From positions 4,367,501 through 4,431,500 of the forward strand of contig NZ_CP011058.1 in the NCBI RefSeq assembly GCF_000961095.1: a stretch of 64,000 nt of DNA, read 5' to 3'. The notes under the pieces are model-generated. The model was not told the origin of the DNA. It searched no databases and saw nothing but the letters and a program-made list of their open reading frames with translations. Both the position numbers and the translations under genes were made by a program. Positions 8,601 to 17,176 of the stretch are shown piece after piece (the stretch's first letter is position 1; the number at the start of each line of letters is the position of its first letter). Source of the DNA: Paenibacillus beijingensis (GTDB lineage: Bacteria; Bacillota; Bacilli; Paenibacillales; Paenibacillaceae).

Positions 8601-11600
8601 TACGCTCAAAAAAATTCTCGTCATCGGATCCGGTCCGATCGTCATCGGACAAGCGGCTGAATTCGACTATGCCGGCACCCAGGCCTGCCAGGCGCTGAAA
8701 GAGGAAGGCTATGAGGTCGTCCTGATCAACAGCAATCCGGCCACCATTATGACCGATACGAACATGGCCGATAAAGTATATATCGAACCGATCACCCTCG
8801 ATTTCGTGACTCAAATTATCCGCCAGGAGCGCCCGGACGGACTGCTGCCGACGCTCGGCGGACAGACCGGTCTCAACATGGCCGTCGAGCTGGCGCGCGC
8901 AGGCGTGCTGGAACGCGAGAACGTGAAGCTGCTCGGAACGCAGCTGACGGCAATTGAGAAAGCGGAAGACCGGGACCTGTTCCGCGATCTGATGCGCGAG
9001 CTGGAACAGCCGGTTCCGGAAAGCACGATCGTGACGACGGTCGAGGAAGCGGTCGACTTCGCGAAAGAAATCGGCTATCCGATCATCGTCCGTCCGGCGT
9101 ATACGCTGGGCGGAACGGGCGGCGGCATCTGCGCTACGGAGGCCGAACTGCTGGAAACCGTTTCGGCCGGTATCCGGTACAGCCCGATCGGACAGTGCCT
9201 GATCGAGAAATCGATCGCGGGCATGAAAGAAGTGGAATATGAAGTGATGCGCGACAGCGCCGACAACTGCATCGTCGTATGTAATATGGAGAACTTCGAT
9301 CCTGTCGGCGTTCATACCGGCGACAGCATCGTCGTGGCGCCGAGCCAGACTTTGTCCGATCGCGAATACCAAATGCTGCGCTCCGCGTCGCTGAAAATTA
9401 TCCGCGCGCTGAACATCGAGGGCGGCTGTAACGTGCAGTTCGCGCTGGATCCGTTCAGCTTCCAATATTACGTCATCGAAGTTAACCCGCGGGTCAGCCG
9501 CTCTTCGGCGCTCGCATCCAAAGCGACCGGTTACCCGATCGCCAAGATGGCGGCCAAAATCGCCGTCGGCTACACGCTGGACGAAATCGTCAACCCGGTA
9601 ACGGGCCAAACGTACGCATGCTTCGAGCCGACGCTGGACTATATCGTATCGAAAATTCCGCGCTGGCCGTTCGACAAATTCACTTCCGCCAACCGCAAGC
9701 TGGGCACCCAGATGAAAGCGACCGGCGAAGTGATGGCAATCGGCCGGACGTTTGAGGAATCGATTCATAAAGCGGTCCGCTCGCTGGAAATCGGCGCCCA
9801 CCGCATCCATCTGCCGGAGGCGAAAGAGCTTTCGGACGAAGTGCTGCGCACGCGCCTGGCGAAGCCGGACGACGAGCGGATGTTCCTGATCGCCGAAGCG
9901 TTCCGCCGCGGCTATAAGCTGCAGGAAATTCAGGACATTACGAAAGTGGACTGGTGGTTCCTCGATAAAATCGAGTCGATCATCGCGTTCGAAGACGCGA
10001 TCCGCCGCGAAACCGTCCTGAGCCGTGAAACGCTGTACCAAGCGAAACGCAAAGGCTTCTCCGACCGTTCGATCGCCGAGCTGCGCCGCGAAGGCGGACA
10101 GAAGACGTATACGGCCGATATGGAAATCCGCAAGCTGCGGATGGAGCTGGACATTAAACCGGTCTACAAAATGGTTGACACGTGCGCCGCCGAGTTCGAA
10201 GCTACGACGCCGTATTATTACTCGACCTATGAAGTCGAGAACGAAGTGACCGAAACGAACAAGGAGAAAGTGCTTGTGCTCGGCTCCGGTCCGATCCGGA
10301 TCGGCCAAGGCATCGAGTTCGACTACTCGACCGTACATGCGGTGTGGGCGATTCAAAAAGCCGGCTATGAAGCCGTCATCATCAACAACAACCCGGAGAC
10401 GGTATCGACCGACTTCAGCACTTCCGACCGTCTCTACTTCGAGCCGCTCTTCCTGGAAGACGTTCTGAACGTCATCGAGCAGGAGAAGCCGATCGGCGTC
10501 ATCGTGCAGTTCGGAGGACAAACCGCGATCAATCTTGCGGCGCCGCTGTCCAAAGCGGGAGTGCGCATTCTCGGCTCCAGCCTCGAGAGCATCGACACGG
10601 CCGAGGACCGCAAAAAATTCGAAGCGCTGCTCCGCAGCCTGAACATCGCGCAGCCGGAAGGCAGCACGGTGACGAATGTGGAAGAAGCGGTTGTAACGGC
10701 GCAAAAACTCGGATACCCGGTACTGGTGCGGCCTTCTTACGTCCTTGGCGGACGTGCAATGGAGATCGTATACTCCGATGAGGAACTGCTCAGTTACATG
10801 AAGGAAGCGGTCAAAATCAATCCGGAGCATCCGGTTCTGATCGACCGCTACATGCTCGGCAAGGAAGCGGAAGTCGACGCGATTTGCGACGGCGAAACGG
10901 TTGTCATTCCGGGCATCATGGAGCATGTGGAACGCGCAGGCGTCCACTCCGGCGACTCGATCGCGGTATACCCGCCGCAGTCGCTGTCCGATGACATCAA
11001 GGCGCAAATTATCGACATTACGACGAAGATCGCCAAAGCGCTCAAAGTGGTCGGTCTGGTCAACATCCAGTTCGTCATCCATCAGGAGCAGGTTTACGTC
11101 ATCGAGGTGAACCCGCGTTCCTCGCGTACGGTTCCGTTCCTCAGCAAAGTGACGAACCTGCCGATGGCCAACCTGGCGACGCAGGCGATTCTCGGAACGA
11201 AGCTGGCGAGCCTCGGCCATGTCGACGGCCTGTGGCCGGAAGACGAGTACGTGTCGGTGAAAGTGCCGGTCTTCTCCTTCGCCAAGCTCCGCCGCGTCGA
11301 CCCGACGCTGACGCCGGAAATGAAATCGACCGGCGAAGTTATGGGACGCGATGTGCTGTACGCGAAGGCGCTGTACAAAGGGCTGATCGGAGCGGGCATG
11401 CGCATTCCGCAAACGGGCTCCATTATCGCTACCGTAGCGGATAAAGACAAAGAAGAAGCGACGGAGCTGCTGCGCGGATTTTACGCCATCGGCTACAAAA
11501 TCATCGCGACAGGCGGTACGGCGGACGCCCTCGAGAAGGCGGGACTGCGCGTGAAACGGGTGAACAAGCTGAGCGAAGGCTCACCGAACATTCTCGACCT

Positions 11601-11799
11601 GATCCGCAGCGGCCAGGCGCAATTCGTCGTCAATACGCTGACGAAGGGCAAAACGCCGGAGCGCGACGGCTTCCGCATCCGCCGCGAAGCGGTCGAAAAC
11701 GGCGTCGTCTGCATGACATCCCTTGACACGGTGCGCGCGCTGCTGAACATGCTGGAGACACTCAACTTCTCCTCGCGTGCGATGCCGGTGCTTAAATAA
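8587..11799 (+). CDS. carB: Carbamoyl-phosphate synthase large subunit
   Basis: The 1070-residue protein is full length, with two homologous ATP-grasp halves. They open with KKILVIGSGPIVIGQAAEFD and KVLVLGSGPIRIGQGIEFD (about residue 560) and contain VEVNPRVSRSSALASKATGY and IEVNPRSSRTVPFLSKVTNL. A C-terminal MGS-type allosteric domain (about residues 930-1070) includes the signature IATGGTADALEKAGL. It makes carbamoyl phosphate from bicarbonate, ATP and CarA-derived ammonia. A 1011-residue open frame on the opposite strand is only its antisense shadow. Confidence 0.97.
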   Translation: MPRNNTLKKILVIGSGPIVIGQAAEFDYAGTQACQALKEEGYEVVLINSNPATIMTDTNMADKVYIEPITLDFVTQIIRQERPDGLLPTLGGQTGLNMAVELARAGVLERENVKLLGTQLTAIEKAEDRDLFRDLMRELEQPVPESTIVTTVEEAVDFAKEIGYPIIVRPAYTLGGTGGGICATEAELLETVSAGIRYSPIGQCLIEKSIAGMKEVEYEVMRDSADNCIVVCNMENFDPVGVHTGDSIVVAPSQTLSDREYQMLRSASLKIIRALNIEGGCNVQFALDPFSFQYYVIEVNPRVSRSSALASKATGYPIAKMAAKIAVGYTLDEIVNPVTGQTYACFEPTLDYIVSKIPRWPFDKFTSANRKLGTQMKATGEVMAIGRTFEESIHKAVRSLEIGAHRIHLPEAKELSDEVLRTRLAKPDDERMFLIAEAFRRGYKLQEIQDITKVDWWFLDKIESIIAFEDAIRRETVLSRETLYQAKRKGFSDRSIAELRREGGQKTYTADMEIRKLRMELDIKPVYKMVDTCAAEFEATTPYYYSTYEVENEVTETNKEKVLVLGSGPIRIGQGIEFDYSTVHAVWAIQKAGYEAVIINNNPETVSTDFSTSDRLYFEPLFLEDVLNVIEQEKPIGVIVQFGGQTAINLAAPLSKAGVRILGSSLESIDTAEDRKKFEALLRSLNIAQPEGSTVTNVEEAVVTAQKLGYPVLVRPSYVLGGRAMEIVYSDEELLSYMKEAVKINPEHPVLIDRYMLGKEAEVDAICDGETVVIPGIMEHVERAGVHSGDSIAVYPPQSLSDDIKAQIIDITTKIAKALKVVGLVNIQFVIHQEQVYVIEVNPRSSRTVPFLSKVTNLPMANLATQAILGTKLASLGHVDGLWPEDEYVSVKVPVFSFAKLRRVDPTLTPEMKSTGEVMGRDVLYAKALYKGLIGAGMRIPQTGSIIATVADKDKEEATELLRGFYAIGYKIIATGGTADALEKAGLRVKRVNKLSEGSPNILDLIRSGQAQFVVNTLTKGKTPERDGFRIRREAVENGVVCMTSLDTVRALLNMLETLNFSSRAMPVLK

Positions 11800-11816
11800 G
11801 AAGGTTTCTGATACGG

Positions 11817-11884
11817 TACGGCCAGGCGCCTATCGTACTGCAGCTCGATCGAAGGAGCTGACAGTACGGGGGCGGATGGCCGTA
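11817..11884 (+). other. Nested hairpin between carB and pyrF
   Basis: An outer stem TACGGCCA (11817-11824) / TGGCCGTA (11877-11884) encloses CGTACTG (11834-11840) / CAGTACG (11862-11868) and CAGCTC (11841-11846) / GAGCTG (11855-11860), with the loop GATCGAAG. There is no T-run after it, so it does not look like a terminator. It sits where pyrK and pyrD are found in related pyr operons. Confidence 0.6.
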
Positions 11885-11909
11885 TTCCATGACTGGAGGC
11901 GAATGAAAA

Positions 11910-12656
11910 ATGGCGCAAACCGCAATTTCGCGCGAGGCGGCGGCCGGCAAAGTGATGGTCGCGCTCGATTATCCCGATGCGGCGGCGGCAGAGACGCTGC
12001 TGAAGCAGCTGGAAGGCATTCCGTGTTATATGAAAGTGGGCATGCAGCTGTTTTATGCGGCCGGTCCGGCTTTTGTGGGCCGATTGAAGGAGCGCGGCTA
12101 CCGCGTTTTTCTCGACGTGAAGATGCACGACATTCCGAACACCGTCAAAGGCGGCGCAAACAGCGTGACGAAGCTCGGGGTCGACATGTTCAACGTCCAT
12201 GCGGCCGGAGGCCGGTCGATGATGGAAGCGGCGCTGGAAGGCGTCGATGCCGCGCTGTCCGGCGGTTCTTCGCTGCAGCGGCCGACCGTCATTGCCGTTA
12301 CGCAGCTGACGAGCACGAGCATGCAAGTACTTAACGAGGAGATCGGCATCGGCGGCACGGTGGCGGATGCCGTCGTCCGCTATGCGGGTTTGGCGAAGCA
12401 GGCGGGACTTGACGGCGTCGTCGCTTCCCCGCAGGAAGTCGTACTTATTAAAGAGGCGTGCGGAACGGAATTCCAAACGGTAACGCCGGGCATTCGGCCG
12501 GCCGGATCGGCCGTAGGCGATCAATCCCGGATTATGACGCCGGGAGAGGCGCTGCGCCAAGGCACGGACTTTATGGTGATCGGACGGCCGATTACGGCAG
12601 CCGGCGATCCCCGCCAGGCGCTTGAATCCATACTTGAGGAGCTGGTATCGAAATGA
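11910..12656 (+). CDS. pyrF: Orotidine-5'-phosphate decarboxylase
   Basis: The 248-residue TIM-barrel enzyme decarboxylates OMP to UMP. The catalytic D-K-D array is visible in FLDVKMHDIPNTVKGGA, with KVMVALDYPDA near the N terminus and the phosphate-binding TPGIRPAG and VIGRPIT motifs. GGAGG lies just upstream of ATG 11910. It overlaps pyrE by 4 bp (ATGA), which indicates coupled translation of the last two pathway enzymes. Confidence 0.96.
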   Translation: MAQTAISREAAAGKVMVALDYPDAAAAETLLKQLEGIPCYMKVGMQLFYAAGPAFVGRLKERGYRVFLDVKMHDIPNTVKGGANSVTKLGVDMFNVHAAGGRSMMEAALEGVDAALSGGSSLQRPTVIAVTQLTSTSMQVLNEEIGIGGTVADAVVRYAGLAKQAGLDGVVASPQEVVLIKEACGTEFQTVTPGIRPAGSAVGDQSRIMTPGEALRQGTDFMVIGRPITAAGDPRQALESILEELVSK

Positions 12657-13300
12657 GTACGATTACGACTCAGCAGCTGCCGCGCGAAATCGCCGGCAAA
12701 CTGCTTGACATTGAAGCGGTCGCACTGCGGCCGAGCGAGCCGTTCACCTGGACATCGGGACTGAAATCGCCGATCTACTGCGACAATCGGCTGACGATGT
12801 CGTATCCGGAAGTGCGCGAGCTGATTGCCGAAGGGTTCGCCGCACTCATCCGCGAGCAATACCCGGATGCGGAAGTGATTGCGGGCACGGCAACGGCCGG
12901 CATTCCCCATGCGGCCTGGGTGGCGCAAAAGCTGAACCTGCCGATGGTCTACATCCGCGATAAAGCGAAAGGCCACGGCAAGCAAAACCAGATTGAAGGC
13001 CGTGTACAGGCGGGACAAAAGGTGGTCGTCATCGAGGACCTGATCTCCACGGGCGGCAGCTCGCTGAAAGCGGCGCTCGCCGTGCGCGAGGCGGGTGCGA
13101 CCGTCAGCGCAGTACTGGCCATTTTCTCCTATCAATTCCCGCAGGCGGGGCAAGCTTTTGCGGATGCGGGCATGCCGCTTGCAACGCTCTCTAATTACTC
13201 GGCGCTGATCGAAGTGGCGGCCCAGCGCGGCATCGTTCGCGAAGGAGAGATCGCTTCGCTTCAGGCTTGGCGGGAAGATCCGCAATCGTACGGCAAGTAG
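12653..13300 (+). CDS. pyrE: Orotate phosphoribosyltransferase
   Basis: The 215-residue type I phosphoribosyltransferase attaches ribose-5-phosphate from PRPP to orotate. The PRPP loop is VVVIEDLISTGGSSLKAA, and the flexible-loop region contains RDKAKGHGKQNQIEG. It is the last gene of the operon and is followed by a strong terminator. No dihydroorotate dehydrogenase gene is present anywhere in the window, so its substrate must come from a pyrD located elsewhere. Confidence 0.96.
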   Translation: MSTITTQQLPREIAGKLLDIEAVALRPSEPFTWTSGLKSPIYCDNRLTMSYPEVRELIAEGFAALIREQYPDAEVIAGTATAGIPHAAWVAQKLNLPMVYIRDKAKGHGKQNQIEGRVQAGQKVVVIEDLISTGGSSLKAALAVREAGATVSAVLAIFSYQFPQAGQAFADAGMPLATLSNYSALIEVAAQRGIVREGEIASLQAWREDPQSYGK

Positions 13301-13333
13301 GATTAACATATTCCCCTTTATGGTAAACTTTGG

Positions 13334-13373
13334 GTCCGGCCGTTCATGGCAGCATGACGGCCGGACTTTTTTT
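13334..13373 (+). terminator. Intrinsic terminator of the pyr operon
   Basis: GTCCGGCCGT (13334-13343) pairs with ACGGCCGGAC (13357-13366), followed by seven T. Confidence 0.93.
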
Positions 13374-13437
13374 AGCCGGAAAGAAATTTTACGATATCTC
13401 AACACCTGCAAATGTGCGTTTTTTTATCGAATAACAG

Positions 13438-13466
13438 TTGCCAATACCCTTTTGCGATGGTAATAT
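13438..13466 (+). promoter_or_regulatory. Sigma-A promoter of the riboswitch / ABC-2 transporter transcript
   Basis: TTGCCA (13438-13443), a 17-bp spacer and TAATAT (13461-13466). The riboswitch begins about 12 bp after it. Confidence 0.82.
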
Positions 13467-13477
13467 GTAGCATCAAA

Positions 13478-13631
13478 CGGAAGGGTTTCTAGGGATCCGA
13501 AGACTGCTGTTCACCCGGTTAATCCAAACTGGGGCGACAAGTGCGGCGGTCTGCTCGAACCGAGCGAAACCGGCGCGGCAACAAATTTGCACGCGATACA
13601 CCGAAGGGATAAAAGACCTCGGCAAGTTCCG
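13478..13631 (+). ncRNA. ykkC-family riboswitch, candidate ppGpp-type (subtype 2a)
   Basis: The conserved ykkC motifs are present in order: CTAGGGATCC (13489-13498) and ACACCGAAGGGATAAAAGAC (13598-13617), followed by CTCGGCAAG. A P1 stem CGGAA (13478-13482) / TTCCG (13627-13631) closes the aptamer. The 3' half, GATAAAAGACC followed by GGCAAGTT, resembles as I recall it the subtype 2a (ppGpp) consensus more than guanidine-I, which reads GATAAAAGCCCGGGAGA. The subtype call is therefore tentative. The GGCAAG segment of the aptamer is also the 5' arm of the terminator at 13620, so ligand binding should block termination (an ON switch). Confidence 0.8.
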
Positions 13632-13661
13632 CCTATACAGGCGGCGCTTGCCGGTTTTTTT
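13620..13661 (+). terminator. Riboswitch-controlled terminator
   Basis: CGGCAAG (13620-13626) pairs with CTTGCCG (13647-13653), inner CCGCC (13629-13633) with GGCGG (13640-13644), then seven T. It shares CGGCAAGTTCCG with the 3' end of the aptamer, so the two folds exclude each other. Confidence 0.88.
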
Positions 13662-13686
13662 ATTAGATCGGAAAGGATAACGTTTC

Positions 13687-13833
13687 ATGTCTACCCTTCT
13701 GATCTTCCAGAGCAACTTTGTTCGCGGGATAAAGACGGCGAATATAAGTTTCTGCTGTCCTATCGGGGCGTCGCGCCGGCAATCGACAGAAGGGATGTGT
13801 GAGCGGTGGATGTTTTGCAGGTGGAAGGATTGA
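13687..13833 (+). CDS. Possible 48-residue leader ORF before the ABC ATPase
   Basis: ATG 13687 is preceded by AAAGGA 9 nt upstream and opens 48 codons (MSTLLIFQSNFVRG..., ending FCRWKD) that run 28 bp into the ATPase gene. The peptide has four cysteines and no recognisable domain. It could be a leader that couples translation to the GTG start of the ATPase, or it could be chance. No family is recognised. Confidence 0.25.
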   Translation: MSTLLIFQSNFVRGIKTANISFCCPIGASRRQSTEGMCERWMFCRWKD

Positions 13834-14822
13834 CCAAACAGTTTCGCGTCAAGCGCAAACGGCCCGGCCTTGCGGGAAGCTTCGCTTCGCTGTTTAAGTC
13901 GCAGTGGGCGGAAAAAACGGCTGTCCAAGGCATTGACCTGAATGTGCGCGAAGGGGAAACGGTCGCGTTTCTCGGACCGAACGGCGCCGGCAAATCGACG
14001 ACGATCAAAATGCTGACGGGCATTCTGTATCCGACGTCAGGCCATGCGCGGGTGCTTGGGCTTACGCCGTGGAAGGAAAGGCAAAAGCTCGCATTCGGGA
14101 TCGGCACCGTGTTCGGCCAAAAGTCCCAGCTGTGGTACCATCTGCCGCCGCTCGATACTTTCGAGCTGATCAGCCGTATCTATGAGCTGGACCGCAAGGA
14201 CTTTTTCCGGCGCCGCGACGATTTGATCGAACGCTTCTCGCTTGGCCGGCATTTGCAGACGCCGGTACGCAAGCTGTCGCTGGGCGAGCGGATGCGCTGC
14301 GAGATTGCGGCCTCTTTCCTGCACCGGCCGAAGCTGCTGTTTCTCGATGAGCCGACGATCGGACTCGACGTGCTTGTCAAGCAGCGCATCCGCGAGCTCA
14401 TTGCGGAGCTGAACCGGGAGGAGGGTACAACCGTATTTCTCACTTCGCACGACTCCGGCGATATTGAGCGTCTTTGCCGGCGCGCCGTCGTCATTCACCA
14501 TGGAGGCATCATTCTCGACGGTCCGGTGGAACGGCTGAAGCGCGAGGTGCTGCAGTATAAAACCGTTTCGCTTAAACTGGCGGAACCTGCTCCGGCGGAG
14601 CTGGAATTGCCCGGCGCCGACATTTTGTTTGCGGATGAGTATGAACTGCGGTTGTCGGTCGATTTGACGGTGACGGATATGGAGAAGGTGCTTGCGATTC
14701 TTGTCAGCCGGCTGCGGATTGCCGACGTGACGATCGAAGATCCGCCGATGGAGGAAATTATTAAACATATTTTCGCCCGCAAAAACGAAACGGAAGCGGG
14801 TATTCTCAGGACGGAAACTTAA
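13806..14822 (+). CDS. ABC-2 exporter ATP-binding protein
   Basis: The 338-residue ATPase has Walker A GPNGAGKST (about residue 60), the signature LSLGERMRCE, Walker B LLFLDEPTIGLD and the H-loop TSHD. It belongs to the NatA/daunorubicin-type drug and ion exporter ATPases. It starts at GTG 13806 (VDVLQVEGLTKQF), with AGAAGGG about 11 nt upstream. With the two permeases that follow it should form one exporter, and it lies behind the ykkC-family riboswitch. As I recall, ppGpp-type riboswitches have been seen in front of natA-like genes. The substrate is unknown. Confidence 0.88.
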   Translation: MDVLQVEGLTKQFRVKRKRPGLAGSFASLFKSQWAEKTAVQGIDLNVREGETVAFLGPNGAGKSTTIKMLTGILYPTSGHARVLGLTPWKERQKLAFGIGTVFGQKSQLWYHLPPLDTFELISRIYELDRKDFFRRRDDLIERFSLGRHLQTPVRKLSLGERMRCEIAASFLHRPKLLFLDEPTIGLDVLVKQRIRELIAELNREEGTTVFLTSHDSGDIERLCRRAVVIHHGGIILDGPVERLKREVLQYKTVSLKLAEPAPAELELPGADILFADEYELRLSVDLTVTDMEKVLAILVSRLRIADVTIEDPPMEEIIKHIFARKNETEAGILRTET

Positions 14823-14910
14823 AAGAGAATTCCCGGACGGAAGCTGAACATGAGAATTGCCGAGAAATAGCGGAAGTCGGGGATCAAGGCGTGAATGAAA
14901 GGGGCTGATC

Positions 14911-15753
14911 ATGATGCTTCCAAGCACCCGGTATAGCTTAAGGCGGCAGACGGCGCTCAAGCTGGGCAAATATACGGCCGTCGGTAAAATCTCGCTCCGC
15001 CAGCAGTTTGCGTATGTGACCGATTTTCTGCTGCGCTCGCTGTTTTTGCTGCTGATCCTGTTCGTTTTTATGCAGCTGTGGCGGGCCGCTTATGCGGGAG
15101 TGGGCGCGGGTCACGGCACGATGGCGGGATTTTCGCTCAAGCAGATCATCTGGTATCTCGTCTTCACGGAGGCGGTGACGATGGCGTGTCCGCACCTGTG
15201 CCAGAAAATTGAGGACGAGGTGAAAAACGGCGACATTGCGGTCCGTCTGCTAACGCCGCTCTCCTATATCGGCTATCACTATTTCTCGTACATGGCCGAG
15301 GCGGCGCTGCGCTTTATCGTCAATCTCGCGATCGGCTCCGCCATCGGCTGGCTGCTTGTCGGGGCGCCTCAGCTCGGAGCGGGCTGGGCGGGAATGGCCG
15401 CGCTTGTTCTGGGGGCGCTCAGTCTCGCTTTTATCCTTAATATGACGATTGCACTGTGCGCCTTCTGGGTGGAGGAGACGCGCGGATTGGAATTTGTGCT
15501 GCAGAAGCTGCAGTTTACGGTTGGCGGTATGCTCATCCCGCTCGATTTGATGCCTTACTGGCTGCAGCGGGTATGCGCGTGGCTCCCTTTTCGCGCGGTA
15601 CTGTACTTCCCGGCCCGGATAGGAGTTGCGTTCGATGCCCGGCTGCTGGCCGAGTTTGCGGCGATTCAGGCAGCCTGGATCGGAGCGCTTGCGGCATTTG
15701 TCGTCTGGTTGTACCGGAAAGGGGTGCGAAAGCTGAATGTCAACGGCGGGTAA
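14911..15753 (+). CDS. ABC-2 family permease, subunit 1
   Basis: The 280-residue protein has about six hydrophobic segments and the family region KIEDEVKNGDIAVRLLTPLSY, typical of ABC-2 permeases of the DUF990/PF06182 type. AAAGGGG lies upstream of ATG 14911. It is the first of two homologous permeases and overlaps the second by 17 bp, so a heterodimeric channel driven by the upstream ATPase is likely. An 88-bp spacer separates it from the ATPase; in it GGACGGAAGCTGA partly repeats the end of the ATPase gene (GGACGGAAACTTA). Confidence 0.85.
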   Translation: MMLPSTRYSLRRQTALKLGKYTAVGKISLRQQFAYVTDFLLRSLFLLLILFVFMQLWRAAYAGVGAGHGTMAGFSLKQIIWYLVFTEAVTMACPHLCQKIEDEVKNGDIAVRLLTPLSYIGYHYFSYMAEAALRFIVNLAIGSAIGWLLVGAPQLGAGWAGMAALVLGALSLAFILNMTIALCAFWVEETRGLEFVLQKLQFTVGGMLIPLDLMPYWLQRVCAWLPFRAVLYFPARIGVAFDARLLAEFAAIQAAWIGALAAFVVWLYRKGVRKLNVNGG

Positions 15754-16597
15754 CCGGGTTAAGACGGCGCGGTCGCCGTCAAAGGGCAATCGTAAAAAAG
15801 GAAGCCTCTTCACGGGCACGATACCTTTTCTGCTCACATGCTGGAAGGTGAATCTGGCCGGGGCGATGGAGTTCAGAATGAGCTTTTTCATGACGGCCGG
15901 TATGATGTTTTTGAACAATATGATCTGGATGTTTTTTTGGAGTCTGTTTTTCAACCGTTTCCCGACGGTTAACGGCTGGCAGCTGCAGGATGTCATGCTG
16001 ATGTGGGCGGTCGGGACGGCCGGTTTCGGCTGGACCAGCGTCCTGCTCGGCAATTACAACCGGATCGCCGCCATTGCCGCCTCCGGGCAGCTCGACGTTT
16101 ACTTGACCCAGCCGAAGCCGGTGCTGCTCCATGTTCTGGCCAGCCGTATGTCGCTGACGGCAATCGGAGACTTTCTGTTCGGACTTTGCATCTATGCTTT
16201 TGTGGGCGATTTTTCTCCCGGAGGTTTGCTCAGGTTCGCGCTGGGAGTGCTCATTGCCGGACTGATCTTTCTGTTTTTCAACTTGGGGGCCGGCTCGCTC
16301 GCCTTTTACATCGGCAATGCCGAAGGGCTGTCGTTCCAGCTGTTCAACAGTTTTATTATGCTGACGACGTATCCGACCGATATATTCAAAGGATTCGCCC
16401 GTATCATTTTGTTCACGGCCGTTCCCGCAGGATTTATCAGCTACATGCCGATCGGTCTGCTGCGGGGGGCGCAGCCGGGTTTCGTATACGGCTCGTTAAT
16501 CGCCCTCATCTTTTTGGCGGTATCGTCGCTTTTGCTTTTTCACCGGGGACTTAGGCGCTACAGCTCGGGCAATTTGACGGGGATGAGAAGCGGGTAG
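15737..16597 (+). CDS. ABC-2 family permease, subunit 2
   Basis: The 286-residue protein has a basic N-terminal tail (about 35 residues, many K and R) and then about six membrane segments. The motif AASGQLDVYLTQPKPVLLH corresponds to the DGDIAVRLLTPLSY-type loop of its partner, so both are PF06182-like. It overlaps the first permease by 17 bp. No clear terminator follows before the AT-rich gap. It presumably pairs with subunit 1 in one exporter of unknown substrate. Confidence 0.85.
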   Translation: MSTAGNRVKTARSPSKGNRKKGSLFTGTIPFLLTCWKVNLAGAMEFRMSFFMTAGMMFLNNMIWMFFWSLFFNRFPTVNGWQLQDVMLMWAVGTAGFGWTSVLLGNYNRIAAIAASGQLDVYLTQPKPVLLHVLASRMSLTAIGDFLFGLCIYAFVGDFSPGGLLRFALGVLIAGLIFLFFNLGAGSLAFYIGNAEGLSFQLFNSFIMLTTYPTDIFKGFARIILFTAVPAGFISYMPIGLLRGAQPGFVYGSLIALIFLAVSSLLLFHRGLRRYSSGNLTGMRSG

Positions 16598-17176
16598 GAT
16601 GCGGTCCTCAACATGCGCGTTATCGACGCTTGTCTGATGTCCGCCGAGCAGCGCGTACGGGTGGAACTGTAACTTTTGATCATGAAGCAAGGGAGTAGAA
16701 AATAATTTTTTGTTGTCTTATATGGATATTTTTCCATATTTAGATTGTCCTTCAAAGACCGCTTCTAAGATGTCTTTCTTTGACATCCGTATTCTACCAT
16801 ATTTTCTAAATAACGAAGCTGTTCCAAATAATGTTGCAGACTTGGCAGATCTCATTCAACCAGCTGATTTCAATGCTTCAACAGGCTGTTAAACTGAAAG
16901 TTTGGCTGCAGGTTATAGAAGGCAAGAGCCTTATCGGCATAGTACGTAACGCTCGGGTGGCTGTCAAACCACAAAACGTGACGGGAGGAAAGAAAAATTT
17001 TTAGAAATTATCCAGATTTAGGCGTAACCTTTTTGAGGGCTAATTCGTCTAACTTGTATGAGAATTATGAGAAAGTGATGCAGGGGGATGCAAGCCGTTT
17101 TTAAGGAACAGAAAAAAAAGCGACTGACCGTGCAAGTTTAACGCTTTCGATCGATAAGGAGGGAATTCATATACGA
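16598..17176 (+). other. AT-rich intergenic stretch with possible gene scraps
   Basis: This stretch, especially 16680-17110, is clearly richer in A and T than its surroundings. A 60-codon frame at 16710-16892 and a roughly 38-codon frame ending with TAA near 17103 (NYPDLGVTFLRANSSNLYEN) are open; the second has no start codon. Neither is recognised. They look like remnants of an eroded or foreign segment, but nothing identifies a source. The ribosome-binding site AAGGAGGG of the next gene lies at the right edge. Confidence 0.4.

Noticed and set aside
8377..11412. A 1011-codon open frame on the minus strand
   Set aside because: It lies exactly antisense to carB, has a composition expected from codon-position shadowing (many Arg, Asp, His, Phe) and shows no domain.
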